From Solenopsis invicta (Eukaryota > Arthropoda > Insecta > Hymenoptera > Formicidae): DNA of 64,000 nucleotides. The stretch is from NCBI RefSeq assembly GCF_016802725.1, contig NC_052668.1, forward strand, positions 2,442,501 to 2,506,500, read 5' to 3'. Below are positions 46,960 to 57,830 of the stretch, piece by piece. The translations under genes and the position numbers were made by a program. The stretch's first letter is position 1, and every line of letters starts with the position of its first letter. The notes under the pieces are model-generated. The model made no database searches, was not told where the DNA came from, and saw only the letters and a list, made by a program, of their open reading frames with translations.

Positions 46960-47964
46960 TTAGAGCAAGTGCTCGAAGTGTCTCCCTTCCTCCTGCTCAC
47001 AACGTAAAGCCCGACTCACGATTCCTTCACGTACCCGCTCCAAGACCTGTGGACTTATTGCACGGCAAGCTCGTACAATTCTATCTTTCAGGTCTTGAAC
47101 GTTTTCGGGTCGTGTTGCATACACCTGCTGTTTAAGATGACCCCACAGAAAGAAATCTAGTGGTGTAAGGTCTGGTGAACGCGGTGGCCATTCATGAGGA
47201 TCGTGAAGACCGATCCAATGAGCACCGAACTTTCGATTCAATAATTCTCTTGTCGCCCTGGCGGTGTGTGCAGGATGGCCGTCCTGCTGGAACCACATGT
47301 TAATACGTGATTCCAGTGGCACCTCACCCATCAGGTCGACAAATTGATTTTCAAGAAATGTTCGGTATGCATTGCCATCGACCTTACCATCAAAAAAATA
47401 TGGCCCAATGATGTGGTCTCCAAGAATACCTGCCCAAACGTTCATCGACTACCTCACTTGGGTATGTGCTTGCTGCATCCAGTGAGGATACTCAGTGGCC
47501 CAGTAATGCATGTTATGGCGGTTGACGGTGCCATTATTATGGAAAACGCATTCATCCGAAAATTCAATGCGTTTGGGAAAATTATAATCTTCCTCACATT
47601 CATTACAGAACCACTGACAATATCTCAATCTGCGAGCTTCATCGTTAATATGCAGCTCTTGAGTCAAGGTTACTTTGTAGGGATGGAAGCGAGCCGCTTT
47701 TAAAGCTTTATGTACCGTACTCACGCTAACGCCTTGATTCCGCGCTATGGTTCGGATACTGATGGTTGGCTCATCCGTAATCATTTGTCGTATTTGCGCG
47801 GTATCTATGCGCTGCGGTCGCCCTGTACGGAGTATAAAAATAACGATAAAAGAATAGAATATGTAAAATTGCATTATTAAAAAATTTTATTAATATGTAC
47901 CTGCAGGCTTAATAGGTCTAAATTGACCATATCTTCGCAGCCTCGACTCCAGCCTCGCAAACAT
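46960..47964 (-). pseudogene. DD41D transposase with one intron and one nonsense codon
   Basis: First exon from the ATG at 47964 to 47901 (MFARLESRLRRYGQFRPIKPA), a GT-AG intron 47823-47900 (78 bp), then 47822-46960. The splice rejoins PA-GRPQRID smoothly in phase. HTH part: TIARNQGVSVSTVHKALKAAR. Catalytic motifs: FSDECVF, WFQQDGHPAH and PPRSPDLTPLDFFLWG, with 41 residues between the second and third Asp. This spacing is that of the rosa-type DD41D group. One in-frame TAG at 47449-47451 interrupts an otherwise open frame. Upstream codons (PERRQPYRR) read in phase before the ATG up to a TGA next to the right arm, so an N-terminal piece may be missing. Confidence 0.85.
47823..47900 (-). other. 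Predicted intron in DD41D transposase gene
   Basis: GTACAT donor and CCGTACAG acceptor. In-frame stops occur within it and removal joins the family-like AGRP motif. Confidence 0.7.
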
Positions 47965-48416
47965 TCTTCGATAAGGCTGTCGCCGCTCCGGATCTCAGAA
48001 ATACGTAGAAATAATACTTAGAAAGTCTACATCTCTTATTGTTAGAACTTTTCATACACGTACATTCTGAAGTATTCTGAGATTTCTCATCTCACAGTTT
48101 TAAAAAAATACTTTTAACTTTTTACATTTTATAACGTTTCATAAAAAATTATACAGATGTTCGGAAAAATTATACGAAAAAAATATGAGAAAAATTTTCA
48201 CCAGGGGCCTGTACGTGTCACTCGGTCCTGCGAGATCGCATTCGCGGGCTCCGAAGCAGCTGTCATCTAGGAAACGTTTAGCAAATTAGCAAGCTCAGTC
48301 GGTACGGCATCTACGTACGGTAAAAGGCTGGACAACCATTAACGAACACCCTGTATATATATATACATATTGTAATGTAACGCTGGTGGTTTTCGTGCGG
48401 TGTGGTAGGAGTCAGG

Positions 48417-48553
48417 GCACGTATTATGCATTTGTTCGGAATCAATTCCGATCGGAATTATTCCGTTTTCCCTAGAAAACACAATAGAAATTTAGTGAGA
48501 AATGGAATAATTGCGATCGGAATCAATTCCGAACAAATGCGTAATACGTGCCC
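48417..48553. mobile_element. Palindromic MITE, 137 bp
   Basis: GGCACGTATTATGCATTTGT / ACAAATGCGTAATACGTGCC with a GATCGGAAT core. Absent from the related LTR at 32151, where the flanks are contiguous. Confidence 0.85.
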
Positions 48554-49165
48554 AGGTTGCGGATAAGCTCGCCGGATTGGCCGGGTTCGATAGAGTAATC
48601 GCACTCGGAATTAAATGACAAAAACGCTAGATCTTTATTCAAAACTTGATAGCTACATGTAAACAGATAGTCTGTTGACTTGAACGCCTCGCGACAAGTG
48701 GACTTAGTCTAAGCGGGGACGCGATTGGTTCTCGGTGGTCGCGACGACAAATCGCCTCTGAGCGGTCCAAAATGCTAGCTCTAGTAACGGAAAATGTACG
48801 GCGCCGCTCGGGGTAACAAGAATGTTAAGCGAGAACCGAAAAGAATACAAAATAAGAATCAATAATTATAACCGCAATAATACTGACGGAATGATAGAGC
48901 TAATAATAACTTAAACTAATCGGAGAATTGTACGGTGGACGCGTGGTTTCAAACGGACACGGTGTCCGGGGTGATAGGGGAGCCGCGGAACGCGGGATCG
49001 GAGCAACGATGGCGATTCCGCGCTTCACCCGAGCCGCCTCGTGCAAAGTATGACGAAGATATCGTCAGAGCGCGGATGCTCTGACGATGCTCTAGGTTAC
49101 TGATGAGTCTTCCCTGAGGGAGAGGACGTGGGTGATTGGCCAGGGACACCTAGCCTGTGGACTCG

Positions 49166-49388
49166 ACGAGGATGCTCGTCGTGGACGGTGATTCGCCGAA
49201 GATACTCGGCTACGGAGCGCGGCGAGGATGCTCGCCGTGATTGGTTGCGGAGCGGGTGTTCGGAATATCGGTGTTAGCCGAGGATCCTCAGCTATTCGGG
49301 ACGACGAGGATTCTCGTCGAGGGGTCTGGATGAGGCAAGTATTCTCGTCCTCTTGGGAGTCGGAGTTGCGGTCGAGGATTCTCGACCT
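49166..49388. promoter_or_regulatory. Cluster of seven 16-bp palindromes in LTR family A
   Basis: GACGAGGATGCTCGTC, GCCGAAGATACTCGGC, GGCGAGGATGCTCGCC, GCCGAGGATCCTCAGC, GACGAGGATTCTCGTC, GTCGAGGATTCTCGAC and one weaker copy. Located on the promoter side of the LTR. Compare 32733-33033. Confidence 0.6.
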
Positions 49389-49650
49389 GTCGGGTTTGGT
49401 GGACCGAGAAGATCTCTCTCGGCGTTCCCACTGCCGGCTTATATATCCGAACGCGCGGTTGGGCGGACCAATCCGCGCCTTCGGCTGGTCCGGAGTGGGA
49501 ACGTTGCCGAACGCCACGGACGGCGCGCGTGCTGCCGCGTGATCGCCACGGTAGGTTAGCTCGGTGCGCGCACTGGCGTTTGCCGGTGCTTTGCTCGGGT
49601 AGACAGAGCGGCGTGGCAGTGCGCGCGAGGTGGAGGGGCGTTTCGTTACA

Positions 49651-50269
49651 GTAATTATATAATACAATAAAGTGTGATCTTTATATGCACTTATGTTCCC
49701 ATCACGCGTGATTGCAGCATGCGACTTTTCACGCGTAGACGCGTCCGCCTATCACATTGTGAGAGCATTGTGATACATTCTTGCACGCACAGCGTGATTG
49801 TGACGCCGTGAGAATAACGTGACCTCACGAATTGTTATCTAGGAATCTGATATTTATGAATTAAAAAAAATAGTTTTATATAGATGTTTTTTCTTATTTA
49901 ATTCTATTGAATCTTTTAAACATTTCGTTAAAAGTAAAACTTCAGTTTTTTAATTAAAAAAAGTTTTAATGTCGAATTTGTAGTATTTGGGACATTGTCA
50001 GTAATTAGACCATTTACCTTATGGCATTCGAGGTATGATGCTTAAATTGATGATTTTCCAGCAAATAAAAATATATTCAAATAAATTGAAAATTGCAATT
50101 TACGAGAGTCATTTGAAAAGTTTCCGCCTCATCAACATAAAGTAACTGTAGAAAAAAAATTCTTTCATAACACGTGAGCATTACTTAAAACCTTTTGTAT
50201 GTCACTCAATACCTTCCCATTGATAACATATGTCAAGGTCAAGGTCGTCAGAGGCTGCTCCCCTTTTGT
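49651..50269. other. Intron sequence
   Basis: No gene. AT-rich from 49850. Confidence 0.5.
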
Positions 50270-50849
50270 AAAGGTTTACCCTCGCATCTTTACTGAAGAT
50301 GATCCTAATGTCGGATCGATACGTATATTGTAACTAATTGTCAAATACATATTTACACACCAACACCCAGTGTCGGCTCTATAGGCAATCCTTGTATTTA
50401 TATTTATATTTATATTCTTCGGAGCCTTTTCTTACTTTGTCGTGTAATTATATCGCCGATTCTATTCAATTTACCGATGCGAGTAAATTGCGATAATTAA
50501 CATCGAAAGCTTATCCTGGATTAATGTCGAGTTGAGGGGATGTATATGGTTCAAGTCGTTACATAAATTTTGACCGTCATAACGGAAACAAATGAATCTG
50601 AGTGAACGGGCAACGATTGGCTGCATCTGAACAGAGCGGGGTCCGAGCCGTTATATAAATTTTTAAGTATTTGACCGCCATACTAGTTCGGGAAAAAAAC
50701 GCAAATTAACAATAGAAAAAATAAGGAAATTAGCGGACAAAATATAATGAGACTACACGGATATGGTTGATAGGCGAAAACAATCAACGAGTGACGGCGT
50801 CTGAACAGCGCGAGTAATCTCAGAACACTGAACGGTAGAACGTGACAAA

Positions 50850-51335
50850 CACATGTATAATTGTTGAGAGAATATTGAGAGATGGAAACATCAGGAGTCA
50901 GCAAACAGATCACTGTAGAGGGGGTCTAAGAAATTAGTATCCGTTTGTAAGTTTAGTGGCTGCTTTTGTTTTCGTATGAAAATCATTTCAAATGTCAATC
51001 TCTTATTCAGTCTATCTTTTCCCTGTCAAGTATCTCTACATTATTCCAATCAAAATTGTGTGATAAATTCTGTGGTCCGTAATGACCGAGGGCTGAGACG
51101 TATTTCTAGTGATGTGGTTCTTATGTTCCAAGACTCTAGTGTTCAAAAGCTTACCTATTTGCCCAACGTATGAGGCATCGCAGTTCATACACTTAATTTT
51201 ATAAATGACACCAGATTGGGACCCGCGTGGGAGCTGGTCCTTTTGTACCCTGATAAATTTATTTAGTTTGTTGAGGCTCGCGTAGGCCATGTGGATGTTA
51301 GAATCGTGTTTGAAGTTACAAACTTAAAAACGGAT
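50850..51335 (-). pseudogene. Penelope-like GIY-YIG endonuclease C-terminus
   Basis: The open part (51036-51290) reads LNKLNKFIRVQKDQLPRG, SGVIYKIKCMNCDASYVGQ and LNTRVLEHKNHI: the GIY-YIG motifs appear as G-V-I-Y and Y-V-G, with the paired cysteines typical of Penelope. The C-terminal tail continues in broken form (WNNVEILDREK, then a stop, then FEMIFIRKQKQPLNLQTDT). This domain nicks the target DNA. The RT part upstream is missing. Confidence 0.85.
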
Positions 51336-51527
51336 ACTAATTTCTTAGACCCCCTTGTACAGTGATCTGTTTGCTGACTCCTGATGTTTCCATCTCTCAA
51401 TATTCTCTCGACGATTATACATGTGTTTGTCACGCTCAGCCGTTCAGTGTTCTGAGATTACTCGCGCTGTTCAGACGCCGTCAGTCGTTGATTGTTTTCG
51501 CCTATCAACCGTATCCGTGTAAGTCTC

Positions 51528-51670
51528 AGGGAGGGTTCCAATAGCGCACATCCCGATAGCCTACCAACCAATCATCTTGACTTATCTAACCCAACCTACG
51601 GAAAATCTCTAGGCATCTGCCATTGTGAGTGGTTTGTGTGCTATCGGGATGTGCGCTATCGGGACCCGCC
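51528..51670. mobile_element. 9-bp-TSD MITE family, copy h
   Basis: AGGGTTCCAATAGCGCAC / GCGCTATCGGGACCC termini, flanks GTAAGTCTC / GTAAGTCTT. The other arm of the Penelope palindrome (about 50738-50745) shows the uninterrupted site. Confidence 0.9.
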
Positions 51671-52083
51671 GTAAGTCTTATTATATTTTGTCCTCTAATT
51701 TCCTTATTTTTTCTATTATTAATCAATTTGCATTTTTTTTTCCCGAACTAGTATGACGTTCAAATACTTAAAAATTTATGTAACGGCTCGGACCCCGCTC
51801 TGTTCAGACGCAGCCAATCGTTGCCCGTTCACTCAGATTCATTCGTTTCCGTTATGATGGTCAAAATTTATGTAACAACTCGGACCATACACGTCCCCTC
51901 AACTCGACATTGATTCAGGATGAGCTTTCGATGTTAATTATCGCAATTTACTTGCGTCTTTACTGAAGATGATCCTAATGTCGGATCAAAACGTGTATTG
52001 TAACTAATTGGGAAATACATATTTACGCACCAACACCCAATGTTGGCTCTATAGGCAATCCTTGTATTTATATTTATATAATT

Positions 52084-53036
52084 ACACGAATTCGGAGACA
52101 GAGTCGGACGGTAATTAACGCAGTATTTATAACAGTAAACGGAAACGCGCGGACGGACGTGACAATGAACTCTCGACAGAAATACGGATAGCTATTTACA
52201 TGTGTATTTACAGACGCACCTGTTTCGCGAGACGCGCTTCTCGGAACGGCGTCGAGCTATTTTCCTGGTATTCGGGCGGCCTTGCTATGGTGGCCGTGAA
52301 AACGTGTCGCTTGACGCGGTGCGCCAGAGCGCGGCGCGTACACGGATCCGTGTCGGTGTGCGTTATTTTGCTCGGCCCGTCGCGAGGCGGTTAATACCGA
52401 TTTAATGTTAGTCGCCGGGCGACACTACCCCACGCCAAGTGCGCTTGGTGGAGGCACGGAGCACCGTACCCCCTTACGCGTGGTAGTATCGGACTCGGGG
52501 TGCGTTCGAGATCGCCCTGCGTCAAGTATCTTGACAGGGTCCAAGATTTTTCAAACCCGTTGCGGCGAATTAGGAAGCGGCGGTGGGATGGTAGCGGGAG
52601 CGGTCGGGGGTCAAGTATCTTGACGGAGACCGAGGCGCTTAATCTCTTCCTCGACTTGGGGAACTTCCGTATGGCGGACCGGCCAGAAGCGGACGAGGTA
52701 GCTTGCGTCCGGCGAACGTCGCCTTACATACCCGAGAATCGAGGTGAGGGGATGTGCGACGTGTTGCAGCGGAACGGTTCGGCGGCAGCATCCTTGCCAC
52801 TCGATCTTGGGTCTTTCGTTTCGGGCCGCGCGCGTAGATCGTGGCTGCGGACGGCGACGGAACGAGAGCGCGTGCGGAAATGTAAAACGCGCGAAAGCGC
52901 TCGCTCGTTTGCTCGATCTTCGGTTATTTAATTAGGCGTTATGCGCCGATAATTGTCGTCCGGTGGTTGTTCGGCCGAACGGCTCGGACGGTTAGGCGGT
53001 CCGGGGGGGGGGTCGTCGGAAGGTGGTTTGTTACAA
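52084..53036 (-). mobile_element. LTR family B, inverted and incomplete copy
   Basis: Right end GGTGGTTTGTTACA is the complement of the family B start, and CGGTGGTTGTTCGGCCGAAC matches the complement of 44863-44884. The left (3') end is not clear. Contains two GTCAAGTATCTTGAC palindromes (52520, 52610). The related motif GTCAAGAAGTCTTGAC occurs in the other copy at 45209. Confidence 0.7.
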
Positions 53037-53212
53037 AGAGGATAAAGTTAGCGAATCACGAGCCGTGTAGATATGGTAGACAGAGGCGACGCAACTCACC
53101 GTTCGACGCGGACGTTTACACGAGACACCCTTGCGATTAACTGCCTGAAAATGAAAATTATTCTATCGCATAAAAACATAAAACACACACGCATATGCGC
53201 ACGCGCTCACGT

Positions 53213-53216
<4 letters not shown>
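53037..53216 (+). repeat. Left arm of inverted repeat around the LINE
   Basis: Inverted partner at 58690-59005 (GTTAGCGAATCACG, ATGGTAGACAGAG, TTCTATCGCATAAAA words in order). The partner carries a MITE at 58790-58907. Confidence 0.8.
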
Positions 53217-53280
<64 letters not shown>

Positions 53281-53335
53281 ACGCACCCACGTACACGCAC
53301 GCACACGCACGCACGCACGCACGCATGCACGCACG

Positions 53336-53401
<66 letters not shown>
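53217..53401. repeat. (CA)n/(CGCA)n microsatellite
   Basis: Simple repeat. The open frames in it are artefacts. Confidence 0.97.
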
Positions 53402-53404
<3 letters not shown>

Positions 53405-53579
53405 CTCTCGCTTTCTATCTCCTCTCTCTCTCTTTGGTGAGTATGCCGTAGAGACGCGATTTGCTTAGTATCTTCTGCTCAGTATCTTTTCGACGCGCTG
53501 CTGTCGCTTTCTGCCTCGCGGGGTCGTTGTAGATCAATTGATCAAGAGCTTTTTGGTTTGACGCTTGCCTCCAGGATGA

Positions 53580-54278
53580 GTGTGTCCGGGCTGTTTTTGC
53601 ACTGCATTTTCTGGTTTCAACGTGCTGTCTTCTAAACACATTTTTCACGTGAAATGCGCTTGCAACCAGCAGGATCCAGACTCTGACTCTTTTGATGCTG
53701 CGGTGCTCTCTTGTCCTACCTGCCAATCACAGGGCCACCTTGGAAGTTTGTCCAATTCTCGCGGCCCTGTGCCTGCGATCGGTGGATCGGGTTCGGCTGC
53801 TCCCTCCAATCAGTCGGAAATCAAGGACCTTATCACCGCGATCTTGGCCAAAGTCGAGGGCATTGAGCGTAGGCTGCAGGATCTCTTCGTGATGAGGGAA
53901 CAACTGCGGGATCTTCCCGCGATGAGGGCACAGCTGGCCAGGACGGAGGAGTTGGCGGCATCTGTGCGTCGAATCGACGTGCGGCAGGCTAGTCTGGACG
54001 CCCGTATCTGCGCTTTTAAGACGCAACTGCTTGGGAGCCTTATCGTTTCCACATGCGACCTTGAGGAGCGGCTTGAGGCGCTGGGGTGCTCCAGACTCAG
54101 CAACGAGCTTATTCTCTTTGTAGTAAAGGAGCTTCCCTCCGAGGACGTTTGCACAGTCGTCGCCAGCATCGCAGCCACGCTGGGTCACGGTCACGACTTC
54201 CCCCGGCGAGCGTGTCTACAAATTCCGCCCAAGAGTAATCGCCCATGCCTAATCATTGTCAGGTTGTCCTCTTCCTAA
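53580..54278 (+). pseudogene. LINE ORF1 with PHD-like zinc finger
   Basis: 232 codons: CPGCFCTAF, HVKCAC and CPTC give a C4HC3-like finger at residues 2-50. A low-complexity linker follows, then a coiled-coil-like region (EIKDLITAILAKVEGIERRLQDLF) and a C-terminal domain with SNELILFVVKELP. It acts as the RNA-binding partner of the RT in such elements (family knowledge). The only nearby ATG (53576) is out of frame, so the start is broken. The C-terminus continues in another frame to about 54690. Confidence 0.7.
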
Positions 54279-54699
54279 GCCCGCAATCGGTGGATTAACG
54301 GGAAGAAAGCTAATGGCGTTCTCAAGGGTGCGGATGTATCTGGAGAGCTCTCCGGGTACAGGATAGACCTAAACGAGAGGCTGACGTTATCCACAAGGGG
54401 TGCCTTTAGCGAGGCAAGGTGCGCGGTCCGTGGGAGCAAGCTACATCGTGTCTGGATCCGTGATGGTCTTGTTTTCGTCAAGAGGCACTCAGATACTTTG
54501 CCTATCAAGGTCCGCCACCGTCAGCATCTCGATAGCATTATAGCCGGCCTTCCGCTCCCGGCTGTCACGTCGGGCGACATCTCGGCGGCTTCTTGCATTG
54601 CGTCTTCGGCGGCGCGTGTTGCTACCGCTTTTTCCCTACCGCCTTGCGGCGCGAGCGATATCACCTCAGCGCCTCGTCCTTAGCAGCCTCCTGCTGTTA

Positions 54700-54848
54700 G
54701 GCTCAATGCACACAGGACGCGTCAACGCGTTACGCGTGGCGAGGTTGACAATCATTTTTTTGTTTTTATGATAAAAAATAAGAAAGCAAAAGAATGATTG
54801 GCTATTTGCCACGCATAACGCGTTGACGCGTCTTGTGTGCATTGAACC
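54700..54848. mobile_element. Palindromic MITE with TTA duplication
   Basis: GGCTCAATGCACACAGGACG / CGTCTTGTGTGCATTGAACC, flanked by TTA (54697-54699, 54849-54851). PIF/Harbinger-like target size. Inserted in the LINE. Confidence 0.88.
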
Positions 54849-54954
54849 TTAAGCCGCGTGCGCCCCCGGCGCTCCCCTGTGGTTCATCTAGGTCTGGTGG
54901 ACCGCTTGACCTACATTTGCGCGCGACGACTGACGTTCATCGGCTGCCTCCTCC

Positions 54955-55913
54955 ATGACCAGCGGCTCGCTTCGGCTTTGCCACGTTAACTGCCAGTCTT
55001 TTCTCTCCCACTTTTGCAAATTTCGGAACTACTTCTCTCGCAATCGCACATCATTACCATGTCAAAGACGTGGCTCAAACCTTATGTCTTTGATGATCTT
55101 GTTTGCCTCCCTGGCTTTTCGCTCTTGCGCGCTGACAGGATGGGCAAGAAGGGAAGGGAGACTGGCGTTTACGTGCGCGATGGTTCTCCGCGAGTTTGCT
55201 CGCCTCATCTCCTGAGCGCTATTGCGGTCAGCCCGAGTACATGTTCGTACGCGTCTCAGCTGCCGGTCAGTGACCGTTTCTACTGGCGATAGTCTACCGG
55301 CCACCCAAGCTGGGCTATCTTATTAATTTTCAGCACCTTGAGAGGTATCTTTTTTTCTTCCCAGCTGCGGTAGTAATCGGCTTCAATATTGATTTGAATC
55401 GTCAATCTTTCGATTCCACCTCGCTGCGTGATTTCTGCCAATCATCTGTACATCGTTCCTTTCACTAACACTCATCACACCGCCACCTCACACTCCCGTA
55501 TAAATCACTGTTTCGTCAGCAATCGATCTTTCATTCTGTTGCACTCTCTTTTTTCACCGTCAACAATCTCTTTTTTCTCATATCACAATCTCATCGTGGT
55601 CGCTCTTGACTGTCGCTTCAATAGAACTCCACCTCGTATCATATCTGTTTGCGATCTCTCCAAATTTAATCCTAAGATGCTTCATGATTTTTTGCACTTC
55701 CTCAACTGGGCCGCCTTCTACTTATCGGACGATCTAGACGACAAGGTCGCCTCCCTCACCGGCTCCCTCCACGAGGCCCTTGTTTTTCTTATTCTGTTTT
55801 GCACCTTCTGTGCCAGAAGATCTCTCGCTCCCTGGATCGACCGGAGTATTCGTCTCCTAATGCGTGACCGTGACTCGGTGAGAAGAGCTGGTGTCCTTCT
55901 CCTGTTAACATGA
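54955..55913 (+). pseudogene. LINE endonuclease domain
   Basis: LRLCHVNCQSFLSHFCKFR, then in the next frame IITMSKTWLKPYVFDDLVCLPGFSLLRADRMGKKGRETGVYVRDG: the first half of an AP-type (EEP) endonuclease. Later parts (55300-55900) are broken, with frameshifts and a His/Thr-rich stretch. It would nick the target to prime reverse transcription. Confidence 0.75.
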
Positions 55914-55943
55914 ACACTTTCCGCGCTTTACGCAATCAAGTAA

Positions 55944-57830
55944 ATGTTTGCCTGGACAATACCAGGGACGACTACTTTCGTCTGCGCCTGGATTCTGCAG
56001 CCTCAACTGTCCGGCTCTGGTCCGAACTTTGGTCTCGCTAAATTGCGCTTCTCCACCCCTTCTAGTAACATTTTTTCTAACCAATTCAATTCTTTCTTTA
56101 CTTCCGGCATTGTTTCCCAATCACTCTTCTCTCTTTCCGCATTCTCTCTCTTTTCCGCCTGCGTCGGCTCCCCTCCTCTCACCCCTCTTCTCTGCTTCCT
56201 TATCCGATCCCTCCTTCTTTTACTTTGCGCATATCACTTTTGCAACGTTATCAACTGCGCTAACTCGATGTTTGTGCAACTCCGCCGGTCCTGGCTATCT
56301 CACTCGTCGCTTTATTCTTTCCGTCATCTTCTATTCTGTCCTGGAGCTTGTAAACCTCTCTTCGAACTCGTCTTTCTTTCCCTTCCTGTGGAAACGCTCC
56401 TACGTCATTCCTCTTCTCAAGACCAAGGCTTGTTCCTCTCTCTCCGATTTTTGTCCTATCTCTCTTCTATGTCCAAGATCCTTGAGCGTATCGTTTTTGA
56501 CCAATTATCGTCTCATCTTTCTTTGCATCTCCTTCTTGATCCTCTTCAGTCCGGCTTCCGACGGAGTTGCAGCACGCAGACTGCTCTTATCAAGCTGACA
56601 GACGACATCAGGCTGGCCATTGACCAGCGAAAGGTCACTCTGCTCATTTTATTCGATTTTTCCAAGGCTTTCGCCTCTGTCAGCCACGAGTTGCTGCTGC
56701 GTAAGCTTTTTGTTCGCCATCTCTGCTCCCGTCTAGCGCTGGTTTGCGTCCTACCTCACTGACAGATCTCAGCGCGTCCGCACCCTGGATGGCTTTTCCT
56801 ACTGGTCCCGCATTTTGTCTGGTGTCCCTCAGGGTTCCGTCTTCGGTTCCTCCGTCCGTGTTCTTCGCCATGTACATCGACGACCTGAGATCAGTAATTC
56901 GCCACTGTTACCACATTCTGTATGCTGACGACTTCCAAATCTATCTGCACTTTTCCCCTGCTTTTCCCCTTGAGGTTGCATTGGGGAGGATTAGAGAGGA
57001 CATCTCAGTGATTAAGTAGTGGGCTTTCAGGAACCGCCTGACCATGAACGCTGGGAAGACAAAGGCAATGCTTATGAGAACCGCCCGCTTCGTCAATATT
57101 CGGGCGCATAACGTCCTCTCTCTCGAGCTCAACGGGTCTCTCATCGAGCCGTCAACCTCGGACTGACTCTCACCGCCACCCTTCAATGGTCCAAACAAAT
57201 CAAACCCGTATCTTAGCGCGTCAATGGTGTTTTGTGGCGTTTAAAATACTTTAGGCATTGTTTTTCGCGCCCTCTTCGCGCCTTTGCCTCGTGTCCTCCC
57301 TGATCTTTTCCCTTTTCGATTATTGCTCTGCCGGTCTCACCGATCTTACCGGACAGCAGAACCTCAGACTTCATCGCCTGATAAACGTTTGTATAAGATT
57401 TATCTTTAACCTTCACTGGGATGACTATGTCTTTCACTATTATTCCCAGCTTTGGTAGATGAGCACATCGGACAGGCAATCCTACCTCCTAGGATGCTTC
57501 ATTTTCTCTATTCTGCGTACCGGAACGCCATCTTATTTAGCCTCGAAGCTTCTTCCCTGCTTCCGGTCTCGTGCTGCCTTGCGAAGCTCTCCGCTCGACC
57601 TTGCCGTCCCCACTTGTCGCACTTCCTCTTATCAGCGCTCCTTCGCTTCCGTGGTTCCATTCTTTGGAATTCCTTTCCTGCCTCTATTCGCGATGCCATC
57701 GGCTCCTTTAAACGGAACCTCGACGCAAATATTTGCGGCGGGGAAGGGAAGCCTCCGCTTATTTCACCCTACTCCATGCTGATTCTTTCCACTTCTCTCT
57801 ACGTAAATTCTTACTTTTATTAATGGCAAA
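55944..57830 (+). pseudogene. LINE reverse transcriptase and C-terminal tail
   Basis: Pieces in three frames: PLLKTKACSSLSDFCPISLL, MSKILERIVFDQLSSHL, QSGFRRSCSTQTALIKLTDDI, motif A LLILFDFSKAFASVSHELLL, GVPQGSVFGSS, YADDFQIYLHF (motif C intact), and RNRLTMNAGKTKAM. The tail has FDYCSAGLTDLTGQQNLRLHR and ILRTGTPSYLASKL. At least five frame breaks. Inactive. Confidence 0.8.

Larger units (their letters stand above)
46097..48267 (-). mobile_element. Tc1/mariner-superfamily element (DD41D) with about 285-bp inverted repeats
   Basis: 46097-46375 and 47998-48267 are nearly identical inverted arms starting GATGACAGCTGCTTCGG, flanked by TA (46095-46096, 48268-48269). The only coding content is the minus-strand transposase. 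Long arms are unusual for mariners, which mostly have about 30-bp ends. Confidence 0.88.
48376..49650 (-). mobile_element. Solo LTR, family A (1275 bp)
   Basis: TGTAACGCTGG ... TTTCGTTACA with GTAA on both sides. On the minus strand a TATATAAGCC box (about 49434-49443) precedes a poly(A) signal near 48632, so the LTR is read leftward. Contains palindromic MITE 48417-48553 and a palindrome cluster. Confidence 0.82.
50270..52083 (-). mobile_element. Penelope-like element fragment with direct and inverted repeats
   Basis: 50281-50410 and 51953-52082 are direct repeats (ACTGAAGATGATCCTAATGT; CAATCCTTGTATTTATATTT). 50500-50960 and 51340-51950 are inverted copies of each other. Between them is a GIY-YIG coding piece on the minus strand. 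Penelope-like elements often carry such partial and inverted terminal repeats. The reverse transcriptase is absent. Confidence 0.8.
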
